The notes: generated by a model from the letters alone, not told the origin. Shown: positions 22,748 to 34,612, counted from the stretch's first letter. The stretch: DNA of 64,000 nt from Trichopria drosophilae (GCA_030407085.1 CM059582.1:197702001-197766000), one strand, 5' to 3'. Program-made: numbers and translations.

Positions 22748-24400
22748 CAGTGTTCCCAGATTTAGTATGCATCTCGGGCACGCGCAGTACGAAGTTGCGC
22801 TGATTGGCCGCCCGACTCCCCGAGGAACCGCGGGAATTCAAACGGCACGTTGGCGGATGAGTTTCAATGCAAAATCATCAATTTTGACATGAAGATGCAT
22901 TTGAAAAATTCGGGTTTTTGACCAAGTCGGTGCAAGACATGTTTCTTTCTGAAATACTGAAGAAAAAATTAGGAAATTGCAAGAAATATTCTTTTTGTAA
23001 GCATGACAGTATAAAAATTCCTGTTTTTTGATTAAAATTGTATGCGATACGTAATTGCAAGCAATAAAAATTCAAAAATACACTCCAAGATTTATAAATA
23101 AATGATTCCCTTGTGTGCTGTAATGAATTTTATTGAAAATAATCTTACTAAAAGAATACGGCACATTATGTAACTGTAATATTATTCTTTATCACGTATA
23201 TGGTAAAAATGACTCTAAAAGTATTTTGAAAGTAAATTACTGTAATTGATTAATAATAGTATAGAAAAATTTATCCGGTTGTCCGATGATCAAATGCGAC
23301 ATACATTCCACGATTTCCGTGTCAATCTCGTTGTCTCAGTTGATAGGTCTTTGACTGGTGATGCAGAGGTTGGGGGATCGCGTCCGCGCCCGGTAATTTT
23401 TTTTTTTAATTTTATTTATTTTATCTTTTTTTGTTTATTTTATTTGTTTTCTTTATTTTGTATATTTTTTTTATTTCAATTATTTTATTTATTTTATATA
23501 TTTCATTTATTTTGGTTATTTTATTTACTTTATTTGTTTTATTTATTTTATTTGTTTTTTACAATATGAGTTACCTGGTTTTTACCAAAAATGTGGTGTC
23601 TTTCTGATTTTTATTGGAAATGTAATATTTAATCCGAATTTCTATCTGACAAAATTATTATAAATTACAAATCCTAAAATTGAAACTCATCCGCCAAGGT
23701 GCCGTTTGAATTCCCACCGTTCCGCGGGGAGTCGGGCGGCCAATCAGCGCAACTTCGTACTGCGTGTGCCCGAGATGCATACTAAATCTGTGAACACTGG
23801 TATCAACTGAGCTAACGAGATTGACACGGAAACCGTGGAATGTATGTCGCATTTGATCATCGGACAACCGGATAAATTTTTCTATACTATTATTAATCAA
23901 TTGCAGTAATTTACTTTCAAAATACTTTTAAAGAGTCATTTTTACCATATACGTGATAAAGAATAATATTGCAGTTACATAATGTGCCGTATTCTTTTAG
24001 TAAGATTATTATCAATAAAATTCATTACAGCATACAAGGGAATCATTTATTTATAAATCTTGGAGTGTATTTTTGAATTTTTATTGCTTGAAATTACGTA
24101 TCGCATACAATTTTAATCAAAAAACAGGAATTTTTATACTGTCATGCTCACAAAAAGAATATTTCTTGCAATTTCCTAATTCTTTCTTCAGTATTTCAGA
24201 AAGAAACATGTCTTGCACCGACTTAGTCAAAAAACCGAATTTTTCAAATGCATTGTCATGTCAAAATTGATGATTATGCATTGAAACTCATCCGCCAACG
24301 TGCCGTTTGAATTCCCGCGGTTCCGCGGGGAGTCGGGCGACCAATCAGCACAACTTCGTACTGCGCGTGCCCGAGATGCATTCTAAATCTGTGAACACTG
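22748..24400. mobile_element. Fold-back hAT element, 1653 bp
   Basis: Perfect 8 bp target duplication ATCTCTTG at 22740-22747 and 24401-24408. TIRs begin CAGTGTTCCCAGATTTAG and CAGTGTTCACAGATTTAG, typical of hAT elements (CAGTG start, 8 bp TSD). The two arms are long: about 600 bp (22748-23345 against 23801-24400) at roughly 90-95% identity. The central spacer holds a tRNA-like sequence, a T-rich tail and a second copy (about 23680-23799) of the terminal 120 bp of the right arm, itself ending in CACTG. No transposase is encoded. Confidence 0.85.
23327..23393 (+). repeat. tRNA-like sequence (SINE head) in hAT loop
   Basis: Reads like a tRNA: CTCAGTTGATAGG (A-box-like), then CTGGTGATGCAG as a decayed anticodon arm, then GGGGATCGCGTCC (B-box-like). 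A TTTA-rich tail follows at 23399-23560, as in tRNA-derived SINEs. The opposite arm has TTAGCTCAGTTGA, a good A box, at the mirrored position (23801-23818, minus strand). It is not a functional tRNA because the acceptor stem does not pair. Confidence 0.45.
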
Positions 24401-24408
24401 ATCTCTTG

Positions 24409-26100
24409 TCGCTTGGTCGTCGTTCGGGACGGACGCATTTTCAGCGAGTCGCTACCCAGGTTCTTCAAATTCGGGAAAAGATTCGCGGCACTTAATCCTG
24501 GGCGAACTCCATGTCGGAGAAAGTCGCCGAGCAGAAGAGCTTGTTCGCAAGCGACGTGAATTCTGCACGACCAAGGAGTTGCGTGCAGGCATAAAGGGGA
24601 ATGCGCTCCTCGGCGCCACTTGAGGTAAGCAATATAACCTCGTCTTGAGATACAGTTATAACGGCCAATTATTTCATAGCTGTAAATTTTATACAGACAC
24701 TTTTTTATGTTTTGTAACTGGTACATCCAACCGAACTGAATTCGGTTGCAACCACACCCGTTATAACTTCCGAGCTGAAACTCGGGAACCGAACTTCTTG
24801 GCCGACTGGCTCAATATTTGAACAGTTCGAACAATCGTTCGAATTGACCGCGGAGAGGGGCTGGGTTCTTAAAAAAAGGTTACTCGATATCTATATGAAA
24901 TGACAAAGGTTTATTAACAATAAAAAAATATAAAATATACTTTGATGGACAGTTTGAAATATCCGTGAAACGATCGGAATCTAAATTTAATTTCCGCGAT
25001 TCCGCGTGGACCGTTATTTCCCGGCCACTTCAAAAAAAGAATAATTTCGGAACCGGAATAATTTCCTTATCGCGGAGGTATCTTGGCGAACGTCGCGCTT
25101 CGAAAAACGGTGCGATCTCCTTCGATACGGTTTTCCAAAAATCCGGAAAACCCTTTCGAAACGGATCTCGCAGATTAAATAATTGCCTACTTACAATAAT
25201 CAGGCTGTAACCTCCTACACGGGTTCGATACAGATCAGGCGTCAGCCTCCGGTCTTTCTCGTACTTATCGGGATGTTTCTCCCAACCACACTTTAATTTG
25301 GCGATCCTGGGACGCGCGCACGCACTTTGACCGACCTTATTAATATTTTCTTTTAATTTCGATACCACGACGGCTCGGACACGTCTGCTGCTAGATTCAG
25401 TCAGAATTTTCGGCGGGTCGAGTGCCGTGCCGCGGATCAACCAATGACAGGACATGATGCCCCGTCAATCAAAATTGGATATGTACAAGGCTACCTATCT
25501 TTTCTTAACATTCGGCACTTATGCGTGCTCTCTTTCTCTCTTTCGCGCTTCGCGCGATCGCTACCATTTCGTCGCAACGTTCGCCAATTTCTTCCTTGTC
25601 TCTCTCACCTGAAACATATAAGTCGCCTTCGCGCATTAGAATTAAATACCGGTCGCTTCTTCGGAATTGCCCGTGGAGCAGACGTGCGCTTTTCGTGATT
25701 TCCGCGGACTCTCATACTTGCGTACACTCACGCACACTAACACGCTATTTGCCGTGTTACACAGTGAACACCATAACCTTGTGTAATGGTTTTCTTGTAT
25801 CACTCATGTACTGAGACTACGGTTCCTGCCAGTGACGTCACGGGGCCGTGATGTCAAGACGCACGCAACGAGAAAAATGCCTCCAGGAAGCAGCAGTCCT
25901 CCACGTAGAATTGGACAGTCAAGCAGAAAAATCTAAGATACATTCATGGGATGCAACGAGAAGATGAAAAAATCAACGCACTCAAAAACAGGTTTTGTGT
26001 TTCGGTTCTCTCTCTCGCGCGCGTGTAAAATCAAGAGTTGCGTTTTTTATCTGTTATATTCATCGATTCTTTGTGTAAAAAAAAATAAACAACCGAACTA
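24409..26100. other. Unassigned, GC-mixed stretch, possible LTR material
   Basis: Contains one uninterrupted minus-strand reading of 141 codons (25455-25030), rich in Arg/Lys with no recognised domain. A short palindrome around GAACTGAATTCGGTT lies near 24735. On the minus strand, AT-rich sequence with AATAAA-like words occurs near 24930. The base composition resembles retroelement LTRs, but I found no paired copy or termini. Confidence 0.25.
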
Positions 26101-26112
26101 AACGAATGGAGG

Positions 26113-26358
26113 TTGTCGTTTATGGAAACAAAATGGGAAGTACAGCAAATTCTTGCGGACGAAAAAACAAACTTTTTAAGTGCACAATATTTACCACAAT
26201 TTAGTTCCAAATTAGAAAAAGATGTGGAGTTGATATCACTGTGGTCATGTATACAGTGTAAGCGTTTTGGAATTGCAGCTGTGCCAGGATCGTCTTCACC
26301 TTGCGAAATCACATTTAATCGCATAAAAAATCAGGTCTTCAATTATTCGCACAAATAG
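26113..26358 (+). pseudogene. NOF-like transposase, C-terminal fragment
   Basis: An 81-codon open stretch: a METKWEVQQIL start, YLPQFSSKLEKDVELISLWSC, then GSSSPCEITFNRIKNQVF. In the NOF/Phantom-like insect family a comparable SS-x-VE-x-F-x-x-L/IKN-x-xF block lies near the C-terminus after an L-x-x-LPLW motif. It is therefore probably the downstream part of the transposase whose centre is at 20.8-21.7 kb, displaced by the MITE and hAT insertions. It could instead belong to a separate copy. Assignment is by pattern only. Confidence 0.45.
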
Positions 26359-27419
26359 TTCAAAATTTAATAAAATAGAAAAAAAATCACGCAACTATTT
26401 CTGACATATTTTTTTAAGAAACACATTATTGATGATTAAATAGTCATACAGAATATGTCCAAATGCAAATTATGGAATTCAAAATCTTTTAACTTCCAAA
26501 TATTATCAATTCATTTTTGATATCTCAAGATTGCAATTTATACAAAGAGACTAAAAAGGTTATATTTTAAATTATTTTTTATACCAATGTATTAAAAATA
26601 GGGGTGATTTGTCAAGACATGCATACCTACGTAGAGACATGTACTCCCGGTAGTTGAATTTGGGTTTCCAGCTTTCCAAAGTAGGAGATGAAATATGGAG
26701 AGCGATATTTGAAACTGCCAAATTTTAAAATTTCAGTGGGAGATAAAAAAAATTATTACTTATATTTTTAGCAGATATTATATATATAATCCGTCTATCT
26801 AATCATTAACGTCATATATATATATATAAATTTCAGATGACGATGAAAAAGAAAATTTTGCTTTTGAAAAGAGTGAAGACGAAATACGGACGCCGTAAAA
26901 AGACACTTACGAGAAAAATCGCCGTTCAAAGTAAACACTGTCGAGCAATCAGAAAAAGGTACATTAACCGTTCTTTTTATTCCTTTGTCACTATTCCCTG
27001 CACGTTGCACGAAAAAAAAGTAGTTCAGGTAACAACATTTTTGTTTCTGTTTGGCTTGAACATTTCTATAATAATATCAACATTCATTTTAAAAAGTATA
27101 CAATTTTCTATGAATCTAATACATCCCATGTGCGAAATTCGTAACGGCCCAGCCCTGGTCCAGTCCTGGCAACGACGCGTCGTTTGATGGACGACGTCTC
27201 GCGGACATTTCTTTTGGATCGATCATCCCCTGGCGAATTTTTCACCGATTTCAGTGAATCCAGGTTTAAAATACTCAGGAAGGATTGTAGAATCACTGTG
27301 GAGTGCACATTGTTGATATCTTTATTTTCCGATTGACAGTGCGTCCTCAAAGTCACCAATATTTAACAACGTAAATAACTCATAGAAGTAGAAGTTGTTT
27401 ATTTATCGAAGTACGCTTA
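26359..27419. other. AT-rich spacer with weak exon-like tail
   Basis: Non-coding, with a TA run at 26813-26828. After TTTCAG at 26832-26837, an acidic reading DDDEKENFAFEKSEDEI ends in a stop near 26900. It mirrors the acidic fragment at 22334 and could be another decayed terminal exon. A GC-richer patch at 27125-27240 is unassigned. Confidence 0.25.
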
Positions 27420-27845
27420 GATTAGCTTGAAATTTCTTACTGGGGGGTATTTTGGGTCGCAGAATAAGAAGGATTTGAAAAATTTAAAATGGCGGATCCA
27501 ATATGGCGGACAAATTTAAAAAAAAATCTTACAATCGCTTAAAAGTTGTTGCTCCGGGTTTTTTTTCGGTCGTAGAATACGAATCTCTTACCGGATTTGC
27601 AAAATTCAAAATGGAGGATCCAATATGGCGGACAAATTTAAAAAAAATACTTACATTCACTTAAAAGTTGTTGCTCCGAGGTTTTTTTTAAGCTCAGAAT
27701 ACGAATCTCGTACCGGATTTGCAAAATTCAAAATGGCGGATCCAATATAGCGGACGAATTCTTAAAAAATGCTTACGTTCGCTTAAAAGTTGTTGCTCCG
27801 GGGTTTTTTTGTGTCGCAGAATATGAATTTCGTACGCAGATATAT
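27420..27845. repeat. 122 bp tandem repeat, ~3.4 copies
   Basis: The word GGATCCAATAT recurs at 27494, 27616 and 27738, exactly 122 bp apart. Each unit also has TTAAAAGTTGTTGCTCCG, a T/G run, GAATACGAATCT and CAAAATGG. One diverged unit-like stretch lies near 15.1 kb and another near 28.39 kb (CGAATCCAATATGGCG). Confidence 0.85.
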
Positions 27846-28930
27846 TATTCGGGGCCTGAATGCAAATGTGATATTAGTTGTGGTATAACAAAAATTGGAA
27901 ATCATGTTCTTGAAGTTATGTCGATTTCGGTGCGAATGTTGGTATGCAAGAGCTTGATGAGACATGGATGGCACACAAGTGAGATTTTTAACATTCTAAA
28001 TGCGATAGTGTTGCATAATATGTAGCATGATAGTAAAAGCAATGTAAATAATTTACGTCTCAGCTACAATTAACCCGTTAACGTCAAAATTGCAGTTTTC
28101 GAGTACACTCAATGTAATGAAGTGCAACTGAACAAAAAGTGTGGAAAATAATAGACAAACTTTTCAGTGAGTTGTTTTCATTGGCAAGGATTACAATGCG
28201 AGAAAATGTCAGAAACACGCTAAATATTAAAAAGTTACAACTGCACGATTTCTTTCAATCCATTTTTTGTTCATCAAACGTTACTTTTACATTGAAGCAC
28301 CTCAGCTTTCTGTATAAAAACTTTTAAAACCACAGCAACTTTTAGTGCAACTAAAAAGTTACGGACTTGAAGAAATTAATTTTAATGTAACGAATCCAAT
28401 ATGGCGACGGAAGGGGTGCATTGCAGGGTAAAATTTCATGATTTTGAACCTCAAGTATGGTAAATTTTAAGAAAAAATATTATACAACAAAAAGCGTGTA
28501 GAATCACTCGAAAAATATAAATGAATTTTTTTCAAATTTTTGTAACTACTTTTAAGTTTTTCGAAATCAATTTCAAAAATTCAAAAATGTTTCTGAAAAC
28601 TATAAAAAAATCTTGTTTACTACTATGTGCGTTTTCAATTCCAATAAAAACAGCGTTTAAGGAAAAAAATAGTTAAAAAAATAGCGTGTTTTTGACATTT
28701 TTTGCATTTTATCCAAATACGTAAATTGACGGATGTGGAATTTCAGTAATATTCACCCTAGTTTTTGTTAATTGGCATTTCATTACAGTGTAAGTACTCG
28801 AATACTGCAATTTTTACGTGGACGGGTTCATCATTTTTATCCTGACATGTATAAAATTCTGGAGAATTCCTACATACAAGTAATAAAATAATATACTTCC
28901 AGCAATACAAGCGCAATATTTTTATTTGCA
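27846..28930. other. AT-rich non-coding spacer
   Basis: No family signal. A-rich and T-rich runs throughout, with the GAATCCAATATGGCG word near 28390. Confidence 0.3.
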
Positions 28931-28933
28931 TTA

Positions 28934-29006
28934 CGGCTTCGTGGCTCAGGCGGTTAACGCATTGGACTACGGAGTCGTAGGTCGTGAGTTCGATCCCCGT
29001 CCGGTG
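28934..29006 (+). repeat. tRNA-like sequence, probable SINE head
   Basis: TGGCTCAGGCGGTTAACGC matches an RNA polymerase III A box and GAGTTCGATCC matches a B box about 40 bp later. An anticodon-like hairpin CTACG/CGTAG lies between. The 5' and 3' ends do not pair as an acceptor stem and the T stem is poor, so this is more likely a tRNA-derived SINE or pseudo-tRNA than a working gene. Confidence 0.4.
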
Positions 29007-29009
29007 AAC

Positions 29010-29560
29010 AATTTTTCGATTTCGTTTTCAAGCAGCAGCTGGCTGTTGGTAAGACGTGCCACGTTGTTTGTTTACGTTTCGAAAATATTGTTTATCTGGC
29101 GGAAATCGACTCATGACCGCTGCTGTACTTGGTGTAGGTTTCTGCATAATATATGTTTTTATATAATATATATATATATATATATATTACAGAGGATAGG
29201 GAGGTACAGACAACATATATGGTTCTAAATTTTTGAATTAAATAAAATATGCTTGAGATCACATTATAAAAATTGTAACACGAAGTTACAACATCAACAC
29301 ACTATATCACATGTCAACATTAGTGTCTCGTCTTATTATAATTGCACCAAGCATTATTTATATCTGTAAAAATAATTGCGATTAATATTGTAATATTATT
29401 ATAATTAGTAAATAAGGATTTGTATTACATGTATTGCGAATCCTGGAGTTGACGTCCCTAAGTCCTCCCATGGCTAGTGGTCATGTCCGGGCCCAGTCTG
29501 GATCCTGGCGTGAACCTGGAACGCAAACAAAGAGGAATACACAAAGAAAATAGTTCTTAT
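29010..29560. other. Spacer with TA microsatellite
   Basis: Possible body of the preceding SINE to about 29150, then a TA run near 29163-29188, then AT-rich sequence. A GC-richer segment at 29450-29540 is unassigned. Confidence 0.3.
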
Positions 29561-29569
29561 TAAAAAGTA

Positions 29570-29726
29570 GGCTGAGTCTATATCCACGCACGGAACGACC
29601 CCCACCCTTCCTCCGGGCCCCCCTGCGGGGGGCCGCGCCCGATACTACTCGCTAACCTAACCGCGAGAGGGGAATCACGGAGTGCGCGCGGTGGGAGGCA
29701 TTTCGTGCGTGGAAATAGACATTCCG
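29570..29726. mobile_element. MITE with 9 bp target duplication, copy 1
   Basis: The 9-mer TAAAAAGTA flanks both sides (29561-29569, 29727-29735). TIRs GGCTGAGTCTATATCCACG and CGGAATGTCTATTTCCACG face each other. A second copy at 63261-63407 has its own 9 bp duplication. Nine-base TSDs are typical of the Mutator/MULE superfamily. GC-rich centre, non-coding. Confidence 0.85.
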
Positions 29727-29735
29727 TAAAAAGTA

Positions 29736-30574
29736 TTTACAAAACCAATACTCACCGTAAGTGATCCGAATGACAGCCATCAAGAGGTCATTCCTCAAGA
29801 GGTTCCACTGGTCGCGTTCCGTGTTTGTGTTCACGTGAACCCGACGTAAACACGACATCATCGCGCATTCGGCATTTCAAACTAAAACTCGCGAAAATCG
29901 AACAATCGCGATACATATATTTGACGATGACATGTTAACATCGTCGCCATATTTGGTACTGACTCGTGCGCATCTCTTACGCGCAGCATTCCGCCGTTCC
30001 GGCCAGTCAGTAGCAGTATTGCCTCTCTCCATGCGCATCATGCATCCCTGTCCCACGACTTGTGTATGGCATCGCCGACCCTTGTCGCACGCATACGCAA
30101 CGTGGTGAACATGGGAATGCAAACTCTGCGATGATAGTCGCTCGCGCACGCGCAATATGGAGAGAGGAAGGTTAGTTATAAACGGGAGAGAACCTGATTG
30201 GTACTCCCTTCCCTGTAATACCCTTAGAGGTACCATGTAGCTCCTTCCCCCCGAATACGAACGGAGCAATGAACGTCGACCATCCAGTGCTGCCAACCTT
30301 GGGAATGTTCTGTTACCGTCCCTAGGCTGTCATAAAGTTGACTTCTTATTATTAATGTTGGTAATTGGTCCCCCTTTGTTTTGCATTTGTTTTACATATG
30401 TTTCCCGGTTCACGCAAGGTGGCGCAGAGCTTCCGGACATGATTAAAAATTAAGGAAGAAGCTGCAATTTTGGACATTCTTCCCATGGACAGCGATCAGT
30501 ACTGTAGCGTGCGAGCGAAATTAAGTTTTTCTTTTTGAATCTTGTTAAGAAGCCATCGGGTGTTACCCCATAAA
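29736..30574. other. Unassigned, possible BEL-2 3' sequence
   Basis: Mixed base composition. On the minus strand it contains purine tracts (AACAAAGGGGGA near 30378-30367 and GGGGGGAAGGAG near 30252-30241) that could be polypurine tracts of the neighbouring BEL-2. No LTR pair was found. A 139-codon minus-strand reading (30296-29877) has no recognised motif. Confidence 0.25.
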
Positions 30575-33211
30575 TTAAGAATATTTCTGACGCTCATCTT
30601 CGACGAGCTGTCGCAGCACGCGTAGCGCCAAATAAGGGGCGCTGGCTGTCCCATAGGTGACGGTGAGCAGCTGATATTCGGATACTACATCCGAAGCGTT
30701 GCGGCGCCATAAAATGCGCTGAACGTCGATGTCTCGCGTGTCCACCAGAATTTGGCGGTACATCTTCTCGATGTCGGCCGTATAAACGTACCTGTGTGTA
30801 CGCCATTGGAGATGGAGAAGATATAGATCGGATTGTAATTTGGGACCCGTAAATTGCAGGTCGTTAAGCGATTTGCTCGACGAGGATAATGCGGAAGCGT
30901 TAAATACTACCCTGGTTTTGGTAGTCGAACTAGTAGTTTTCACCACAGGATGGTGAGGAAGGTAGACTACAGGCGCGGCAATTGGGCGCGTCGGAGCAAC
31001 CCTCATGTGCCCGAGCGATTCGTACTCGCTCATGAAATCTTTGTATGCAGCGCATTCTTCTGGTCGAGCCGAGAGACGTTTCTCAATCGATTGCAAACAA
31101 TGTGCTGCACGCGTATACGTATCACCGAGAGCGGTCAATGGATCATCGCGAAGCTGCAGTCTAACTACGTATTGTCCGTCACTGGTGCGCGAGTGCGTTG
31201 TGACAAAATGACTCTCACAGAGCGCATCGTCTTTCGATACGAGGCGGGGCACGCTAATTTCTTCGGTCTCCCAGAACCGGGTGAGAGATGAGTCAAGGTC
31301 ATCATCGCTCGTGTGCATGTGATGCACCTGTATGGTGGGTGATTCATCGGATTCGTTCGCAGTACTGCTCGTCCCGGACAGCACCCACCCGAAGATGGTA
31401 TTGATAGCCACCGGCTCGTCGCGGTTACCGCGCCTAATCCCATCGCGGAGTACATATGCGTACAAATCTGCACCGATTATCGCGTGAATCGGGGTATCGT
31501 CTGTCAGCTGCTCGTCCGCGAAGTCAAGACCCTTGAGATGCGGCCACCGTGAGATCGGATATCGAAATCTCGGAACATACGAGGTTAGTTTGTCTAGGAC
31601 GAGAGCCTCAGTCGAGACCGCGACTTCAGTATTCTTTACCGAGCTAATCGTAATTGGCACGATCTTTTTCACGATCGCGGACTCCCTTTGACCGATTCCG
31701 CTGACGCGCATAGAAACTGAATACGATTTTGCGCGTAACTCATTTGTCGCTGTTTGCGACAGAAACGTATGTGTCCTTCCAGGATCAAGTAAGGCTCGAA
31801 GCTTGACGACTCGTTGTGACGGAGAGGTAATCAACACCCAGGCAGTAGCAAGGATAACATGCGCGGGTACTTGCGGAATGCTCAAATGCGATTGTATAAG
31901 ACTCGCATCCACTTCGGAAGAACTACTAGTCGGTGCACTTGCTTCTGCGAGGGTACTTGTTGATTTACATGATAGCGAGTGCAACAGCGAATGATGCCGT
32001 TTCTTGCAGTGCAAGCACGTTCGTTCGCTCTTGCAGGCGTCGACTTTGTGATAAGTCGAGAGACAGTTTGCGCATAGCGAGTGCTGCTTAGCGATATCCC
32101 ATCGTTGGGACACAACCTTTTCTAAAAATTTGGCGCATTTATAAATAGGGTGCGCTTCGCCGCATAATGTGCATTTCCCTATTTGCTTGGACGTTGTGTG
32201 ATGAGCGGTTACATTAGACGTCACTTTCGTCTTCGCTCGAGGTTGCGACACTGACGACCGAGTCACTTGTGCAATAGGCGAGGATGCCTCGAGAGAGCGA
32301 ATCTTTAATTTCAAAAATTTCATAATTTGCTCGGTAGTCGCGAAGTCATCGCCCTCGAGAGAAAATTCCCATGCTTCGCGTGTTACGCGATCCAGCCGAT
32401 TCGAAATTAAATGCACTATAATATCGTCATTTACTGGCCGACCGAGATTAGTAAGCGCATCTACTGACTCTTGCACAGAGTCTATTAAATGACGCAATTC
32501 AGTCGGCGACCCGTCACGCGAAATCGATTTTAAAGAAAATAATCTCGTTAAAAGAGTTGATAACAATACGCGTTTATTTTCGTAGCGTTCCGAGATCATT
32601 TTCCAGGCTATTTCATAATTTTCCGCGGTTATCGCGATGTTCTTTAAAAGTGCGGCCGCGTCGCCGTCAAGACACGATTTCAAATAAAATAATCGCTGGA
32701 AATTGTCAAACGATTGATCCTTTACGATCAATGCTTGAAAATGATCTCGGAATTCGGTCCAACCTAGGACATTCCCGGAAAAACGAGGTAATTTAATGGC
32801 CGGTACTTGTGACCTTCGATGGTGTCCACAGCTGACTGATGCGGCAGGAGCGGCGGCTATCGGCGTCGAAGTTGCAGGTGTCGTAAGACTAATTACAGCA
32901 GACAGCCCGGCACATGTATCGGCATATATCTCCTCTGCCGTTCCCATGAAGTCCGAGGCGAAATATTCGTGCGTGGAGCAAGATGCCATTAGTTTGAGCG
33001 GAAGCATGGCCTCGTGCCTGTCTGACATCTGCTGCCACTTATTTTGAATAAGGTGTAGCCGCGTGCGCGCCTGTTCAAGGCTCAAATTCGGTGTTTCTAA
33101 TAACGTCGCCGCACGTTGGATGGATGTGAATGCGTCTTCTTGAAGCGCGGCTTGTTGGACAAGTTCATGATACTCGTCCTGCAGCTCCGATCGACTCCGA
33201 TTTTTCGGCAT
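30575..33211 (-). pseudogene. BEL/Pao-2 gag-protease-RT, long open frame, truncated
   Basis: An unbroken 878-codon frame from ATG 33211. Residues 1-340 are BEL gag (RFSGNVLGWTEFRDHFQALI near 143-162; SLEGDDF near 284). CCHC knuckles lie at about 347-359 (CTLCGEAHPIYKC) and 380-393, followed by CLHCKKRHHSLLH. The protease has ALLDPGRTHTFLS with the putative catalytic Asp at 476, but the normal D-S/T-G reads D-P-G. RT blocks follow: VVYLPHHPVVK, RVVFNASALS, YTADIEKMYRQILVD and LTVTYGTASAPY. The frame ends a few residues after the ALRVLRQLVEDE motif, before YVDD, so polymerase, RNase H and integrase are absent. The long open frame suggests a fairly recent loss. No LTR is recognised at either side. 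It is about 60-70% similar in protein to BEL-1 by eye. Confidence 0.85.
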
Positions 33212-33449
33212 TTTGCAGCTGAAAATCGTTCAGAAAAATGCGAATCAATCGCTCGGATAAGTGTCAAATTGATTGCAGCGTTCGAATCAGCTTAGTTCTT
33301 TTTTCGTGCGGACATTCCCGATACGAAAACCTGTGCAACTTACGGCGATTCCGGTAGGGCGCGTGCTACGCATAACGTCTTACCGACTTCGTACGTTTTA
33401 TACCCGATAGAGCTCATACGAAAATAGGGCCATTGGGCTTTCAGTGCAG

Positions 33450-33960
33450 GAGAACGGGTAAGTTTGCCCGGTCCCGGACAGAAATGAAAAACGCATGCCC
33501 ATCAAGTGTTTTTAGGTTCATGGCGCGCGTTTCGAACGAGTTCGTATTTTACCATATAGAGGGTACCAGTGCACCGTTCCACACACACACACATTTACCA
33601 TTTAGTCTATCCGTGCGTGCGTGCTATTTTTGAAAGCATGACTAGTAGGTTATATTTACTTTTTTTACAAATGTTTCCACTTTTTTAAATGAAAGTTGTT
33701 TTACGTAAGTGAAAAGGAAGAGAAAAAGAAGAAAATTAAGACTATTAGATAAGTATATTTATTTATTGTCGTAATAATTATGCTATATAGGTACAAAATT
33801 AGGATACGGTTCTTTCCAGAATTTTGTGATTATTTACAGGTAGATGAAGAATAAAATATCATCAAAGTAACAAATACCTTAATTTTCTTGGGCTTGGAAT
33901 TTAGACAACGGTCTTCTGAGATTGTCGCCAGTAGATTCCTGGACTGTTAAATGGTAAGAA
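33450..33960 (+). repeat. Left TIR of the MULE candidate
   Basis: Starts GAGAACGGGTAAGTTTGCCC and ends ATGGTAAGAA. Its reverse complement is found split at 41865-42151 and 44926-45153. It contains a CA microsatellite near 33580-33592. Confidence 0.8.
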
Positions 33961-34092
33961 TAGTAGTTTTCGATACAAGGGCGTATGCGTAAAGAACTTT
34001 ACACACACACACTGAGAGCACGTTGGGAGAACTACTGCCCTCTGCCCGGTAATGCTGCGCACCGTCCTCGTTGGCTCGCCAGCCCGCTCAAG

Positions 34093-34115
34093 TTTGGGTG
34101 AGCAGCTCACCCAAA
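34093..34115. repeat. 23 bp near-perfect palindrome, copy 1 (copy 2 at 35677-35699)
   Basis: Arms TTTGGGTGAGC and GCTCACCCAAA around a single A. The identical palindrome recurs at 35677-35699. Surrounding segments (33990-34110 and 35640-35810) are diverged inverted relatives sharing GAGAGCACGTTGGG. Confidence 0.8.
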
Positions 34116-34410
34116 GTGTCGGGCGAAAGGCGAACCCAAAGCGCGGGAAAACTGTTGACCCGAAGGATGGTTAGGTATAGCGCTTATGAGCCAGTATTTA
34201 CACATGTTCATTCTTATCTTGAATGACGTAAACTATTGCAAAATACATTTACTAGTATTCACTTAAAATGAATTACATTGATATAAATGAATATTAGAAA
34301 CAGCTTTTTATTCAGGATTGTCAAGATCGTATCTACAATATATACATCTATCGTAAAACTTAAATATCGAAACACGATGGTCCACATAAAATTTTACCCT
34401 TAATATTCTT

Positions 34411-34612
34411 TTTGTTACAGTGTGCGTAAAGTGCGATTTTACGCATTGGTCTACATTTTCAAACGCACTTTTCTCACACTGTAACAAAAAATATTGTTCG
34501 ACACATGGGCATAAACCATTTTCTGGACGAATGTGCATGCGACCCTCGCCTTCGGCTCGGTCCACAAGCCGCACATTCGCAGAAAATACTTTTACACCCT
34601 TGTATCGAAAAC
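34411..34612. repeat. Small hairpin elements
   Basis: First hairpin: TTTTTGTTACAGTGTG (34411 on) pairs with CACACTGTAACAAAAA ending at 34491. A second, overlapping unit (about 34482-34612) has imperfect TIRs, TTGTTCGACACATGGGC and TTTTCGATACAAGGGTG (minus strand). The same unit occurs in opposite orientation at 37418-37512, and a partial one at 33960-33990. Confidence 0.55.

Noticed and set aside
25030..25455. 141-codon minus-strand gene
   Set aside because: No recognised motif, splice sites or promoter; composition suggests repeat DNA.
28934..29006. Functional tRNA gene
   Set aside because: A and B boxes look good, but the acceptor ends do not pair and the T stem is poor; kept only as a tRNA-like SINE head.
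29877..30296. 139-codon minus-strand gene
   Set aside because: Arg/Ser/Cys-rich reading without motif next to a truncated BEL element; more likely retroelement non-coding sequence.
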